From contig JACPPA010000037.1 in the NCBI GenBank assembly GCA_016191285.1, positions 25,270-89,269 of the forward strand: 64,000 nucleotides of DNA, read 5' to 3'. This DNA comes from Gammaproteobacteria bacterium (GTDB taxonomy: Bacteria; Pseudomonadota; Gammaproteobacteria; Ga0077536). The position numbers and the translations under genes are program-made. The notes beneath the pieces are model-generated. The model had not been told where the DNA came from. It searched no databases and saw only the letters and a list, made by a program, of their open reading frames with translations. Positions 11,990 to 21,126 of the stretch are shown here, piece after piece; position 1 is the first letter of the stretch; the number at the start of each line of letters is the position of its first letter.

Positions 11990-12562
11990 ATGGATACGGG
12001 CGTCAGTACGCGCAAACTCGTGACTAAACTAAGCCTCCTGGTGCTCGTGATGTTTGGGTTTGGTTACGCGCTGGTTCCTCTGTACAACACCCTTTGTACA
12101 GTCACCGGACTAAACGGCAAAACCGGGCGCCTCTCGGAAGCCACTGCGGCGGCGATGCCGAAAGACGATACGCGTCTGATCACGGTCGAATTTGTCACCA
12201 ACGTCAATTCGGGAATGCCCTGGCGATTCAAGCCATTGGTGACGCGAATCGCCGTCCACCCTGGGGTTGAGACCGCGGTCGACTTCGAAGTGATGAATAC
12301 TAGCTCTGATGCAATTACCGGCCAGGCGGTACCCAGCCTCGCGCCGAACGAAGTCGCGCGTTATTTCAGCAAGACCGAATGTTTTTGCTTTACGCAGCAG
12401 ACCTTGGCGGCCGGCGAAACGCGGCGTATGCCGGTGCGGTTTATCGTCAATCCGAAAATTCCGGCCCACGTGGACGTCCTGACCTTGAGCTATACGTTTT
12501 TCCGCGCCGCAGCCCAAGTCACTGCGGCCACTCCGACGGTTAAATCGGTTCCGAATTCATGA
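11990..12562 (+). CDS. ctaG: Cytochrome c oxidase assembly protein CtaG (Cox11)
   Basis: Membrane-anchored copper chaperone that delivers CuB to oxidase subunit I. The 190 residues have one N-terminal helix (LSLLVLVMFGFGYALVPLYN) and a periplasmic immunoglobulin-like domain. The copper motif CFCF follows YFSKTE near residue 130, and the conserved PV.F.V(D/N)P region reads MPVRFIVNP. Start ATG 11990 is 3 bases after the small ORF. Note the name: this is Cox11, not the unrelated Bacillus CtaG. Confidence 0.94.
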   Translation: MDTGVSTRKLVTKLSLLVLVMFGFGYALVPLYNTLCTVTGLNGKTGRLSEATAAAMPKDDTRLITVEFVTNVNSGMPWRFKPLVTRIAVHPGVETAVDFEVMNTSSDAITGQAVPSLAPNEVARYFSKTECFCFTQQTLAAGETRRMPVRFIVNPKIPAHVDVLTLSYTFFRAAAQVTAATPTVKSVPNS

Positions 12563-12610
12563 TCCCAGTTTCCTTATACACACCACGTTATTCGTAAGAG
12601 AGAGATAGTC

Positions 12611-13492
12611 ATGACCAATGCTCATGCGCATCACCACTACTACGTCCCGGATCCTAGCCGCTGGCCGATCACAGCGACGATAGCCATCTTTACCATGTTC
12701 GTCGGCGGCGCGCTCACGCTCGACGAACAAACCTATGGACCGAAGATCCTGCTCGGCGGCTTTGTGCTGTTTGTCTATATGTTGTTCGGGTGGTTCGGCG
12801 ATGTAATCCGCGAATCCGAAAAAGGCACCTACGGCCACTGGGAAGACACTAGCTTTCGCATGGGAATGATGTGGTTCATTTTTTCCGAAGTGATGTTCTT
12901 CGCGGCCTTTTTTGGCGCGCTGTTTTATGCCCGCGTCCTGTCGGTGCCGTGGCTCGCCGGTGCGGGCGCGAAGGCCGCGACCCATCAATTTCTCTGGCCA
13001 AGTTTCATTACTGATTGGCCGCTGCTCCAAGTCCCAAATAACTACGGCTTTAAGGAAGCGAAGGATGTTATTGGGGCGTGGGGCGTACCAGCGCTGAACA
13101 CCGCCATTTTGCTGACCAGCGGTGGCACGGTGACCTGGGCACATTGGGCCTTGAAGAAAAACAATCGAGGTCAACTCATTCTCGGCCTCGCGTTGACGGT
13201 TGCCTTAGGCGCGCTTTTCGTTGGGTTGCAGGCCAAGGAGTACGGTCACGCCTATCACGAACTCGGTCTAACGCTAAACGCCGGGATCTACGGTGCGACC
13301 TTTTTTATGTTGACGGGTTTCCACGGCTTTCACGTGACGATGGGCACGATCATGCTCGCTACCATCTTGGCCCGCTCGATTCGCGGACACTTCAAACCCG
13401 ATCATCATTTTGCGTTTGAAGCCGTCGCTTGGTATTGGCACTTTGTCGACGTGGTGTGGATCGGCCTATTCATCTTTGTTTATTGGTTGTAG
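12611..13492 (+). CDS. coxC: Cytochrome c oxidase subunit III
   Basis: Seven-helix subunit that stabilises the aa3 oxidase and helps sustain proton uptake into the D channel. The 293 residues contain the early HHHYYVPDPSRWP segment, MWFIFSEVMFFAAFFGALFY and, near the end, GFHGFHVTMG and WYWHFVDVVWIGLF, all hallmarks of the family. AAGAGAG lies just upstream of the ATG. The gene ends the subunit operon; a hairpin terminator follows after 16 bp. Confidence 0.96.
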   Translation: MTNAHAHHHYYVPDPSRWPITATIAIFTMFVGGALTLDEQTYGPKILLGGFVLFVYMLFGWFGDVIRESEKGTYGHWEDTSFRMGMMWFIFSEVMFFAAFFGALFYARVLSVPWLAGAGAKAATHQFLWPSFITDWPLLQVPNNYGFKEAKDVIGAWGVPALNTAILLTSGGTVTWAHWALKKNNRGQLILGLALTVALGALFVGLQAKEYGHAYHELGLTLNAGIYGATFFMLTGFHGFHVTMGTIMLATILARSIRGHFKPDHHFAFEAVAWYWHFVDVVWIGLFIFVYWL

Positions 13493-13508
13493 AAGGCTGT
13501 CGCAGAAA

Positions 13509-13542
13509 TAAAAAAAGGCGTTCGTCGGGGGCGCCCTTTTTG
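13509..13542. terminator. Bidirectional intrinsic terminator between coxC and the DUF2909 gene
   Basis: A run of A bases, GGCG, an open loop, GCGCC and a run of T bases form a short GC stem flanked by A and T tracts, so it can terminate from both strands. It lies between the convergent coxC and the 72-aa membrane protein gene, exactly where a shared terminator is expected. Confidence 0.7.
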
Positions 13543-13579
13543 ACGTTATGAGGAAAGCACTTATTCTAAGCGACACGGC

Positions 13580-13798
13580 TCAGTGGCCACGCGGATGGAT
13601 GATGCCGAGCGCGTAGAGGACCATTAACAGAACAAACAGCGCAATCGATAGCGCGACTCGAAGCGTTAACGCTTTTACGGTCGAAGTTCCCGCTTCACGC
13701 CCGCCGCGCAGCATCGAGTACAACGCGGTTCCGAGCGTCCCAATGATCAAAATCAACATGCCGATAATGACGTACTTGATGATCGGATGCATGTCCAT
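13580..13798 (-). CDS. Twin transmembrane protein, DUF2909 family
   Basis: 72-residue protein with two helices (IIKYVIIGMLILIIGTLGTA and VALSIALFVLLMVLYALGII), joined by a basic loop. This is the small twin-helix DUF2909 family, found beside coxC and the SURF1 gene in many Gammaproteobacteria and of unknown function. ATG 13798 is chosen because AGGA sits 6 bases upstream; the frame runs further but with no supporting site. It is read opposite to the cox genes. Confidence 0.78.
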   Translation of the reverse strand: MDMHPIIKYVIIGMLILIIGTLGTALYSMLRGGREAGTSTVKALTLRVALSIALFVLLMVLYALGIIHPRGH

Positions 13799-13887
13799 GC
13801 GTGATCCTTTTTCGAATGCGGTGACGGTTGCATCAAGTGAGCGAAGAGCGCGCACTTTACTCCGTGACTCGCGTTGCCGGTAGTCGC

Positions 13888-14610
13888 GTGTCGCCCAGAT
13901 ATTTTAGGCCGAGCCTCGCGGCCACCCTGATCACTCTAGCTCTAGTGCCGTGTTTAATTGGTCTGGGTCGCTGGCAATTGCGTCGCGCGGACGAAAAAAC
14001 TGTCCTTTTAAATACCTTTCGTGCGCAATCCACGGCGCCGGCGCTCGAACTCCCGCTGCCGACTCTCGACGCCCCAACCCTCGAATGGCGGCACGTAAAA
14101 GGGCGCGGACATTTCCTCGCGCCCAACGTACTACTCGATAATCGCGTGCGCGATGGCGTAGCCGGCTATGAGATCTTCACGCCGTTCGAATTCAATAACG
14201 GTGAGCAATTACTCGTTGCCCGCGGCTACATTCCAGTCGGCGTTGATCGTGAACATTGGCCAACCATCGATAACCCATCCGCGGAACAAATCCTATGGGG
14301 ATACTTAGGCCAGCCGCCGTGGGTCGGTATCACTTTGCAAGATCACGCCAATAGCGAAAAGCTAAATCACGACTTATGGCGCGTGCAAACTCTCGACATT
14401 CAGGCGTTGAATACGGATCGCAACTTGCACCTTGCACGCTTGGTTCTTTATCTAGATCCAGCCGCGCCCGGCGGTTATGAACGGTCTTGGCCAGTGCCGA
14501 CCATTGATGTTGGCAAACACATGGCTTACGCGATTCAATGGTTCGCGATGGCCACTGTGCTGGTCCTCCTGTATTTAAAAGTCAGCTTTAAAACCATCCC
14601 GCACGTATGA
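13888..14610 (+). CDS. SURF1 family oxidase assembly protein
   Basis: SURF1 (Shy1) proteins assist insertion of heme a into subunit I of aa3 oxidases. Two terminal helices (about 9-27 and 215-233) flank a periplasmic domain, with the family motifs GRWQLRRADEK, RGHFLAPNVLLDNR, G(Y)EIFTPF and VARGYIPVG. The frame is open from 13828; I choose GTG 13888 (240 aa) because the conserved region begins with FRPSL. GTG 13837 or 13864 remain possible, so the start is uncertain. It overlaps the next gene by ATGA. Confidence 0.87.
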   Translation: MSPRYFRPSLAATLITLALVPCLIGLGRWQLRRADEKTVLLNTFRAQSTAPALELPLPTLDAPTLEWRHVKGRGHFLAPNVLLDNRVRDGVAGYEIFTPFEFNNGEQLLVARGYIPVGVDREHWPTIDNPSAEQILWGYLGQPPWVGITLQDHANSEKLNHDLWRVQTLDIQALNTDRNLHLARLVLYLDPAAPGGYERSWPVPTIDVGKHMAYAIQWFAMATVLVLLYLKVSFKTIPHV

Positions 14611-15191
14611 ACCTGCCACTAACCGAGCCTGTTCGACACAACCGCGTAACACTACTGCTGATAATCGCTGCGTTTATATTGCCCATCGTCATTGCCTGGC
14701 TATACGCAACCGGACGCCTCGATTTGCGCGGGCGGGCATTGATGAATCATGGCGAATTATTATCGCCACCGATCGATCTGGCCGCGCTAAATCCCAGTCC
14801 AACCTTATCCCCCTTACTCAAACTAGCGCCGAGCGAATGGGCCGCCGTAGTCGTCGAGCCGACAAACTGCGGGGACGCGTGCGTGCGTGCGCTGAACGAA
14901 TTATTAGTGATACGAGAGCTCATCGGGCAGGGCGGCGTGCGTGTTTCGATCCATGCGCTGGTCGCTAAGGATTCGAATACCGAATCGTCACACGGTGCAC
15001 GGATCCATGTCGATTCAAAATTAGTCAAGGCGCTCGCGTCGGCGCTGCACGCGCGCCAGCTCGCCGCATTGCCCGCGGTGATGCTGCTGGATTGGCGCCA
15101 TCAGGTGGTGATGCGTTACGCCATCGACGCCCCACCACGCGATATCCTTAAAGACTTGCAGCGTCTGCTGCGCGCCTCCGAGATCCGCTGA
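14607..15191 (+). CDS. Membrane-anchored thioredoxin-fold-like protein with a CxxxC motif
   Basis: 194-residue protein of unproven function, coupled to the SURF1 gene by ATGA and abutting ctaA. One N-terminal helix (LLLIIAAFILPIVIAWLYA) anchors a periplasmic domain. A CGDAC motif near residue 90, in the place where SCO copper chaperones carry CxxxC, and the later ALPAVMLLDWRHQVVMRYAID resemble a thioredoxin-like fold. The corresponding slot in Pseudomonas cox clusters also holds an uncharacterised protein. A copper or thiol-redox role in CuA assembly is my inference; no SCO-specific distal histidine was identified. Confidence 0.62.
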   Translation: MNLPLTEPVRHNRVTLLLIIAAFILPIVIAWLYATGRLDLRGRALMNHGELLSPPIDLAALNPSPTLSPLLKLAPSEWAAVVVEPTNCGDACVRALNELLVIRELIGQGGVRVSIHALVAKDSNTESSHGARIHVDSKLVKALASALHARQLAALPAVMLLDWRHQVVMRYAIDAPPRDILKDLQRLLRASEIR

Positions 15192-16193
15192 ATGAAGTAC
15201 CTGTTCCGTGCGCTGGCGCATATTGTTCCGGCACTGGCGCTAATCGTCATCGTCAAAGGCGCCTATGTGCGGTTGAATGACGCGGGGTTGGGCTGCCCTG
15301 ATTGGCCTGGATGCTACGGACATCTAACCGTGCCTACCACTCCGCAGAATATAGCGGAAGCGCAACGTCTTAGTGCCCGTCCCCTCGAGCCGCGCAAGGC
15401 TTGGCGTGAAATGATTCATCGCTACCTGGCATCGAGTTTGGGTGGACTCATCGTGCTAATGGCACTACTGGCGTGGAGCAATCGACGTGTGTCGGGCCAA
15501 CCGCTGGCGTTGCCCCTCTGTTTACTGCCGCTCGTGTTGTTTCAAGGTCTACTCGGCATGTGGACGGTTACGCTGTTGTTAAAGCCCTTAGTGGTGGTTG
15601 GGCATCTTGTTGGCGGGATCACTATCGCGGCGCTGGCCTGGTGGAATTTGCTCGACGTTCGCGCTGGGCCGCGCCAGCCGGAAATGGCATTGCGACGCTA
15701 TGCCAGCCTTGCGCTACTCGTCGTCACGATCCAAATCTGTCTCGGCGGTTGGACAAGCGCGAATTATGCAGCGTTGGCGTGTACGGATTTTCCGACCTGT
15801 CACGGGAGCTGGTGGCCGGCCATGGATTTCAAGAAAGGCTTCGTCCTATGGCGCGGTTTGGGGATCAACTATGAGTTCGGTGTGCTTGATACGCCGGCGC
15901 GCACTGCCGTCCATTTTGCGCACCGCGGGTGGGCCGTCGTCGTTACGGCGAGCCTAGTGACACTGATTGTCTACACGTGGCGGACCGCCGACCGGCGCGG
16001 CCGTCGAATCGCGTGGTGTATACTCGCTTTGCTCGCGTTACAGTTAATCCTCGGGATTACCAACGTAGTCCGAGGCCTGCCCCTGCCCGTGGCCGTAATG
16101 CATAACGGAACCGCCGCCGCCCTTGTCTTAAGCTTGGTGACGCTAATTCACTACGCGAGTCCAGCGCGGCGCCAATACGAAACACTAACATGA
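15192..16193 (+). CDS. ctaA: Heme A synthase (COX15/CtaA)
   Basis: Eight-helix enzyme that oxidises the C8 methyl of heme O to make heme A for the aa3 oxidase. The 333 residues carry [21 protein letters not shown], the helix-2 heme ligand region [32 protein letters not shown] and the C-terminal VHFAHRGWA and [10 protein letters not shown] histidines. This pattern is the long proteobacterial type. It begins directly after the preceding stop and overlaps ctaB by 4 bp. Confidence 0.95.
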   Translation: MKYLFRALAHIVPALALIVIVKGAYVRLNDAGLGCPDWPGCYGHLTVPTTPQNIAEAQRLSARPLEPRKAWREMIHRYLASSLGGLIVLMALLAWSNRRVSGQPLALPLCLLPLVLFQGLLGMWTVTLLLKPLVVVGHLVGGITIAALAWWNLLDVRAGPRQPEMALRRYASLALLVVTIQICLGGWTSANYAALACTDFPTCHGSWWPAMDFKKGFVLWRGLGINYEFGVLDTPARTAVHFAHRGWAVVVTASLVTLIVYTWRTADRRGRRIAWCILALLALQLILGITNVVRGLPLPVAVMHNGTAAALVLSLVTLIHYASPARRQYETLT

Positions 16194-17101
16194 ACGAAAT
16201 TTCCGCCCCTTCCGCCTTGCACGCCACGTGGCGCGACTATCTTGAGTTGTGCAAACCTCGAGTGGTGTCGTTGATTGTCTTCACCGCCATCATCGGCATG
16301 CTGTTGTCAACGCCAGGGTTAGTCCCGGTGCCGACGCTCGTGATCGCGACCTTAGGTATTGCCTTGGCGGCCGCGTCGGCAGCGGCCATTAATCATGTGG
16401 CCGAACACCGAATCGACGCGTTAATGGCGCGCACTCGGCAGCGGCCATTGCCCCAAGGCGAGTTGAATGTAACGCAGGCACTCGCGTTCGCGCTGGCGCT
16501 GGGATTTTTGTCGATGTACCTGTTAGTGGCGTTCATTAACGGGTTGACCGCCATTCTTACTTTCGCGTCACTCATCGGTTACGCGGTGATTTACACGTTG
16601 TATCTGAAACACGCCACGCCCCAAAACATCGTCATTGGCGGCGCGGCCGGAGCGGCGCCACCGGTGCTTGGCTGGACGGCCGTCACCGGCACCCTCGATC
16701 CTCACGCTCTGCTGCTGTTCTTGATTATATTCGCGTGGACACCGCCGCACTTTTGGGCGCTCGCGATCTATCGTCGACATGAATACGCCAAAGCGAATAT
16801 CCCCATGCTACCGATTACCCATGGGACCGAATTCACGCGTCTACACGTGTTGTTTTACACCCTCCTATTGGTCGCCGCGACCTTACTGCCGTTTGCGACT
16901 TTTATGTGCGGGGGAATTTATTTAGCGGGGGCCAGTGTCTTAAACGCGGGATTTTTGTATTACGCGATTCGAATGCAATTCGATACTCGGGATGAATTCG
17001 CGTACGCCACCTTTAAGTATTCGATCGTGTATTTAACTGCGCTGTTTGTCGTATTGTTTATTGATCATTATTGGCCGCTGGTACGCGCTGCGTGGCTATA
17101 A
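16190..17101 (+). CDS. ctaB: Protoheme IX farnesyltransferase (heme O synthase)
   Basis: UbiA-superfamily prenyltransferase that adds a farnesyl chain to heme B, the step before heme A. The 303 residues form about nine helices; the first acidic motif reads [20 protein letters not shown] (N-x3-E-x3-D) and the second [17 protein letters not shown], with [10 protein letters not shown] between them. Coupled to ctaA by an ATGA overlap. Last gene of the heme A part of the cluster, convergent with rpoH. Also called cyoE. Confidence 0.95.
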   Translation: MNEISAPSALHATWRDYLELCKPRVVSLIVFTAIIGMLLSTPGLVPVPTLVIATLGIALAAASAAAINHVAEHRIDALMARTRQRPLPQGELNVTQALAFALALGFLSMYLLVAFINGLTAILTFASLIGYAVIYTLYLKHATPQNIVIGGAAGAAPPVLGWTAVTGTLDPHALLLFLIIFAWTPPHFWALAIYRRHEYAKANIPMLPITHGTEFTRLHVLFYTLLLVAATLLPFATFMCGGIYLAGASVLNAGFLYYAIRMQFDTRDEFAYATFKYSIVYLTALFVVLFIDHYWPLVRAAWL

Positions 17102-17143
17102 CGTTGCCTTAACCGCGCAGCGCGACGTTAGCGTTTGGTACGC

Positions 17144-18013
17144 CTACACGGCTGGCAATTGCGGCAACGCGTGGCCTAGGGCTTTGCGCATCTGGCGCAT
17201 TGCACCCGCCTCGATCTGCCGAATACGCTCGGCGGAGACGTCGTACTTAAGCGCCAACGCTTGCAAGGTCATTTTCGGATCGCTAAGCCAGCGCCGGCGG
17301 ACGATATCGCGGCTGCGCGGATCCAGGACTGCCAAGGCACTCGATAAGTGATCTTGATCAACGCGGTCTTCTTCAACTGCTTCCAGTTGTTGACCGGGTT
17401 CAAAGCGGAAGTCCGCCAAGTAAGCAGCTGGCACCAATTCGTCATCGCCATCGTTGAGTGTGGCGTCGAACGTCGGGTCATGCGCGTTCAGGCGCTCTTC
17501 CATCAACAGCACATCCTTAGGTTCCACGCCCAAGTCTTTCGCGACCGCGGCGACTTCATGCGCGTTCATCCACCCCAGGCGCTGCTTGGCGCTGCGCAAA
17601 TTGAAGAACAATTTCCGTTGCGCCTTGGTCGTCGCGACTTTGACGATACGCCAGTTGCGGAGAATGAATTCGTGGATTTCGGCGCGCACCCAATGGACCG
17701 CGAACGACACCAACCGCACCCCCATCGAAGGGTTGAAGCGTTTGACCGCCTTCATGAGGCCGATATTACCTTCCTGGATTAAGTCGCCGTGTGCTAGCCC
17801 ATAGCCTAAATAGCCGCGCGCCACGCGCACGACAAAGCGCAGATGTGACAGGACTAGTTGGCGGGCCGCATCGAGATCGTTGTGCTCTTGGAGTCGGTGC
17901 GCCAGCGCCTGCTCTTCCGCTTCGCTCAACAGCGGTACCCGATTGACTGCTGTGATGTAGGACTCCAACGAGCCGACCGGCATCAAAAACTGATTAAACG
18001 GACTGGTTGCCAT
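17144..18013 (-). CDS. rpoH: RNA polymerase heat-shock sigma factor sigma-32
   Basis: Alternative sigma factor for heat-shock promoters. The 289 residues show region 2 ([59 protein letters not shown]), the RpoH box (QRKLFFNLR) and region 4 ([12 protein letters not shown]). Its upstream region contains a perfect CIRCE operator 39 bp before the ATG, so transcription is probably repressed by HrcA. It ends convergent with ctaB. Position near ftsY matches the usual ftsY-rpoH neighbourhood, but here an extra gene lies between them and ftsEX is absent. Confidence 0.95.
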   Translation of the reverse strand: MATSPFNQFLMPVGSLESYITAVNRVPLLSEAEEQALAHRLQEHNDLDAARQLVLSHLRFVVRVARGYLGYGLAHGDLIQEGNIGLMKAVKRFNPSMGVRLVSFAVHWVRAEIHEFILRNWRIVKVATTKAQRKLFFNLRSAKQRLGWMNAHEVAAVAKDLGVEPKDVLLMEERLNAHDPTFDATLNDGDDELVPAAYLADFRFEPGQQLEAVEEDRVDQDHLSSALAVLDPRSRDIVRRRWLSDPKMTLQALALKYDVSAERIRQIEAGAMRQMRKALGHALPQLPAV

Positions 18014-18052
18014 GATGAGTTACGTCTCCAATATCCTTAAATTGAGGAAAGT

Positions 18053-18079
18053 TTAGCACTCGGGTTGTTAGAGTGCTAA
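18053..18079. promoter_or_regulatory. CIRCE operator (HrcA binding site)
   Basis: TTAGCACTC, nine bases, GAGTGCTAA: an exact match to the CIRCE consensus. On the minus strand a TTAGCA / 18 bp / TAAACT promoter candidate lies over the element, and rpoH begins 39 bp beyond it, so HrcA binding would block rpoH transcription. It also lies about 155 bp before the divergent HEXXH gene. hrcA itself is not in the window. Confidence 0.93.
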
Positions 18080-18234
18080 CGCCGAACAATATTCTGCGAT
18101 CCCAGGACCGCCGCCTTAACAGTCACACCGGGACGGCTTTATCCAACGCGGCGCCGGCGTTAAATCGCACCGGAGGAATGCGCCACAATTCACCCTTCCC
18201 GGCATTCGATTATCAACCGAATTGCAATAAACTC

Positions 18235-18783
18235 ATGCGTCTTAAGTATAGGGGGCGCTCACTTTATGTCGTTCGAGAACCGGCCTTAGCGATGATTGAA
18301 GTCCGGTGGCTGGGCGCCCCGACCACCGCGACGTCGACTCAGGTGCGAACACTTCTCGCTGGCCACGGTCTTACGCTGCACCACGTCGCCGATCAGGATC
18401 CCATCCCGGGCAGCTACTGGGGGGCGCCGGAAGCAGGATTAAGGGGCGCAGTCCTTTACGCGCGGTGCGACACGCCGCTGCACTCGGTGTTACACGAGGC
18501 CAGCCATTTTATTTGCATGGATTCGACACGTCGGGCGGCGCTCGATACCGATGCTGGCGATGACGAACTCGAAGAGTGCGCGGTGTGCTACTTGTCGGTG
18601 TTACTGGCCGATGCAATTCCCGGCTTCGGCCGCGCCGCGATGTTCGCGGATATGGACGCGTGGGGCTACAGCTTTCGGCTTGGCAGCGCTCGTACTTGGT
18701 TTGAAGACGACGCCGAGGACGCCGCAAGGTGGCTCAGTAGGCGTGGACTATTGGACGGCGGTGGTGGATTCCAAACCCAGTAA
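18235..18783 (+). CDS. Unknown protein with an HEXXH zinc-peptidase-like motif
   Basis: Divergent from rpoH across the CIRCE element. I do not recognise a named family. The sequence has HEASHF near residue 88 of my model, the zincin pattern HExxH, followed by EECAVCYLSVLL and a C-terminal DDAEDAARWLS region; there is no signal peptide. ATG 18235 (182 aa) starts with MRLKYRGRSLYVV, which looks like the true domain start; ATG 18178 with GGAGG too close to it, or GTG 18073 inside CIRCE, would lengthen it. Its last 36 bp overlap the end of ftsY on the other strand. Peptidase activity is inferred only. Confidence 0.68.
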   Translation: MRLKYRGRSLYVVREPALAMIEVRWLGAPTTATSTQVRTLLAGHGLTLHHVADQDPIPGSYWGAPEAGLRGAVLYARCDTPLHSVLHEASHFICMDSTRRAALDTDAGDDELEECAVCYLSVLLADAIPGFGRAAMFADMDAWGYSFRLGSARTWFEDDAEDAARWLSRRGLLDGGGGFQTQ

Positions 18784-19671
18784 TGCCGCGACAAACGCTT
18801 CGGCCGAGAACACTTGAAGATCATCGAATTGCTCGCCCACGCCAATGAAGCGTAGCGGCAGCGCTAATTCCGACGCCACCGCAAACACAATCCCGCCTTT
18901 GGCGGTGCCATCGAGCTTGGTCATGCATACCGAATCCAATTTGACGGCTTGATGAAAGACTCGCGCCTGTTGTAACGCGTTTTGACCCATGGTGGCATCT
19001 AACACGAGCATGATTTCATGGGGCGCCGCCGCGTTTTGTTTGCCTAACACGCGGCGAATTTTCGCCAATTCGGCCATCAGGCCGTCTTGGGTGTGCAAGC
19101 GTCCCGCGGTATCGGCAATTAACACATCAACACCGCGTGCCGCCGCCGCGGCATAGGCGTCAAAAATGACCGATGCCGGATCAGCGCCGCCGGCTTGCGC
19201 GATTACGGGGACTTTCAGACGTTCGCCCCAGGTCTTTAACTGATCGACCGCCGCGGCCCGAAAGGTATCGCCTGCCGCAAACATTACCGAATAACCGGCG
19301 GCTTGCAGATGACGTCCGATCTTGGCGATGGTAGTGGTCTTACCCACGCCGTTAACGCCTACGATCAATAACACATAGGGCCCGGCGGTAGCAGGCGGAA
19401 TGTCGAGCGGTCGCGCCACCGGCGCCAAAACCGCGATCATTTCATCGCGCAAGATATCGATCAGCGGTGGTCCGTCGGCGCGCGAGCGCTTCTTCACCGC
19501 AGCGAGGATCAACTCAGTGGTGGTGACTCCAGTGTCCGCCAGCAGCAGCGCGGTTTCGAGCGTTTCAAACGAGGCGCTGTCGATTGGTTCGCGTCGGCTA
19601 AACAGGCGCGATAGTCGATTAACCAAACCATTTCGCGTGCGTGCGATCCCATCTTTAAGGCGTTTGAACAT
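18748..19671 (-). CDS. ftsY: Signal recognition particle receptor FtsY
   Basis: GTPase that docks SRP-bound ribosomes at the membrane. The 307 residues comprise the helical N domain (SFETLETALLLADTGV) and the G domain with GVNGVGKTTTIAKIG, DTFRAAAVDQL, LIADTAGRLHTQ, TKLDGTAKGG and GVGEQFDDLQVF. It is short: the acidic A domain of E. coli FtsY is almost absent. Its 3' end overlaps the convergent HEXXH gene by 36 bp. Confidence 0.96.
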   Translation of the reverse strand: MFKRLKDGIARTRNGLVNRLSRLFSRREPIDSASFETLETALLLADTGVTTTELILAAVKKRSRADGPPLIDILRDEMIAVLAPVARPLDIPPATAGPYVLLIVGVNGVGKTTTIAKIGRHLQAAGYSVMFAAGDTFRAAAVDQLKTWGERLKVPVIAQAGGADPASVIFDAYAAAAARGVDVLIADTAGRLHTQDGLMAELAKIRRVLGKQNAAAPHEIMLVLDATMGQNALQQARVFHQAVKLDSVCMTKLDGTAKGGIVFAVASELALPLRFIGVGEQFDDLQVFSAEAFVAALLGLESTTAVQ

Positions 19672-19776
19672 GTGGTTTGATCAATAACTCGCGGTCGAAC
19701 GTGCTCATTTGAAGCTGCCGGAGCTTCATTGCGATATGCTAACACCTTCACGCATCGCTTCGCGGGGGAACTGCGT

Positions 19777-21126
19777 ATGGCGTCAATTCGCGCCGCTTGG
19801 GCCACGCTATTTTTTTCATTCGCCGTGTTCGCGACGCCGCAACCGACGCAAGAATTTGCGCTCGCCAATGGCTTGCGCGTTATCGTGCAAGAAGATCATC
19901 GTGCGCCAGTCGTCGCGATCCAGGTGTGGTATCAAGTCGGCGCGAGCTACGAACTCGACGGCGCAACCGGGCAGTCGCATGCGCTCGAACACATGATGTT
20001 CAAGCGGACCAAGACGCTCAAGAGCGGCGAATTTTCGCGCATCGTCGCCGATCGCGGTGGCCGTGAGAACGCTTTTACGAGCGCCGACTACACCACTTAT
20101 TTTCAAACCTGGTCCGCCGACCAGACCGAACTCAGCATGCAGCTCGAATCCGATCGCATGCAGAATTTGGTGCTCGATCCCGCGGAGTTTAAAAACGAAC
20201 TCAAGGTGATCCAGGAAGAACGCCGACTGCGCACCGACGACAGCGCGCAAGCCTTGGCGCTTGAAACCGTATTGGCGCACACCTGGCAAACCAGCCCGTA
20301 TCGACAACCGGTGATCGGCTGGCCCGCCGATCTGGCGCAGATGCAGCTCCCCGACCTGGCGGCGTGGTACCACCGCTACTATGCGCCGAACAACGCCATC
20401 TTGGTGGTCGTCGGTGACGTCGAGATCGCGCGTATCAAGCAACTAGCAACGCGCTATTTTGGTCCGATTCCGCGCCGCGAAGTGCCGCCGCCCAAGGCGC
20501 GTCCCGAACTCCCGCAGCGCGGCGAAAAACGACTCACTATCGCCAGCGACAAACTTCGTGTACCGCTATTGATGCTGAACTACAAAGTGCCGGGCTTTAC
20601 CGCGGTGGGTCACGGCCAGCCGGCGACCGAAGCCTGGGAAATTTATGCGCTCGATGTGTTACTCGCGACGCTTGATGGCGGCGACAGCGCGCGTTTCGCG
20701 CGCCACCTCGTGCGCGGTCGGGAGCTCGCGTTATCGGCCGGCGCGAGCTACCAGAGTGCGTCGCGCCTCGAAGATCTCTTTAGTTTTACCGGCGCGCCGC
20801 GCGAAGGCCATACCCTCGCCGAGCTCGAGGCTGCGATCAAAGCCGAAATCGCCGCGCTTCAGTCCAGCCCCCCTGATCCAGCTGAACTGGCGCGGATAAA
20901 AATCGCGGTGGTGGCGCAAGAGGTTTATCAACAAGATTCGTTGATGGGACAGGCGATGCTGATCGGTTCGCTCGCGGTGGTAGGTCTCGATTGGCGTATT
21001 AAGGATAGCTATGCCGAACGCATCCAAGCAATTAATCCACAGCAAGTCCAAGCCGTCGCGAAAAAATATTTTCAGTCCGATCAGGCGACGATCGCCTATG
21101 TGGTCCCGGCGCAAAAGCATGAGTAG
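19777..21126 (+). CDS. M16 family zinc peptidase, catalytic member
   Basis: Secreted or periplasmic insulinase-type peptidase. ATG 19777 has GGGGGAA 6 bases upstream and gives 449 aa with a signal peptide (AAWATLFFSFAVFA). The inverted zinc motif HALEH (HxxEH) follows GQS near residue 70, and the distal glutamate lies in ELKVIQEERR. It pairs with the next gene, which overlaps it by 8 bp and lacks the zinc motif: the usual two-gene arrangement of bacterial M16B peptidases. Substrate unknown. Confidence 0.88.
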   Translation: MASIRAAWATLFFSFAVFATPQPTQEFALANGLRVIVQEDHRAPVVAIQVWYQVGASYELDGATGQSHALEHMMFKRTKTLKSGEFSRIVADRGGRENAFTSADYTTYFQTWSADQTELSMQLESDRMQNLVLDPAEFKNELKVIQEERRLRTDDSAQALALETVLAHTWQTSPYRQPVIGWPADLAQMQLPDLAAWYHRYYAPNNAILVVVGDVEIARIKQLATRYFGPIPRREVPPPKARPELPQRGEKRLTIASDKLRVPLLMLNYKVPGFTAVGHGQPATEAWEIYALDVLLATLDGGDSARFARHLVRGRELALSAGASYQSASRLEDLFSFTGAPREGHTLAELEAAIKAEIAALQSSPPDPAELARIKIAVVAQEVYQQDSLMGQAMLIGSLAVVGLDWRIKDSYAERIQAINPQQVQAVAKKYFQSDQATIAYVVPAQKHE

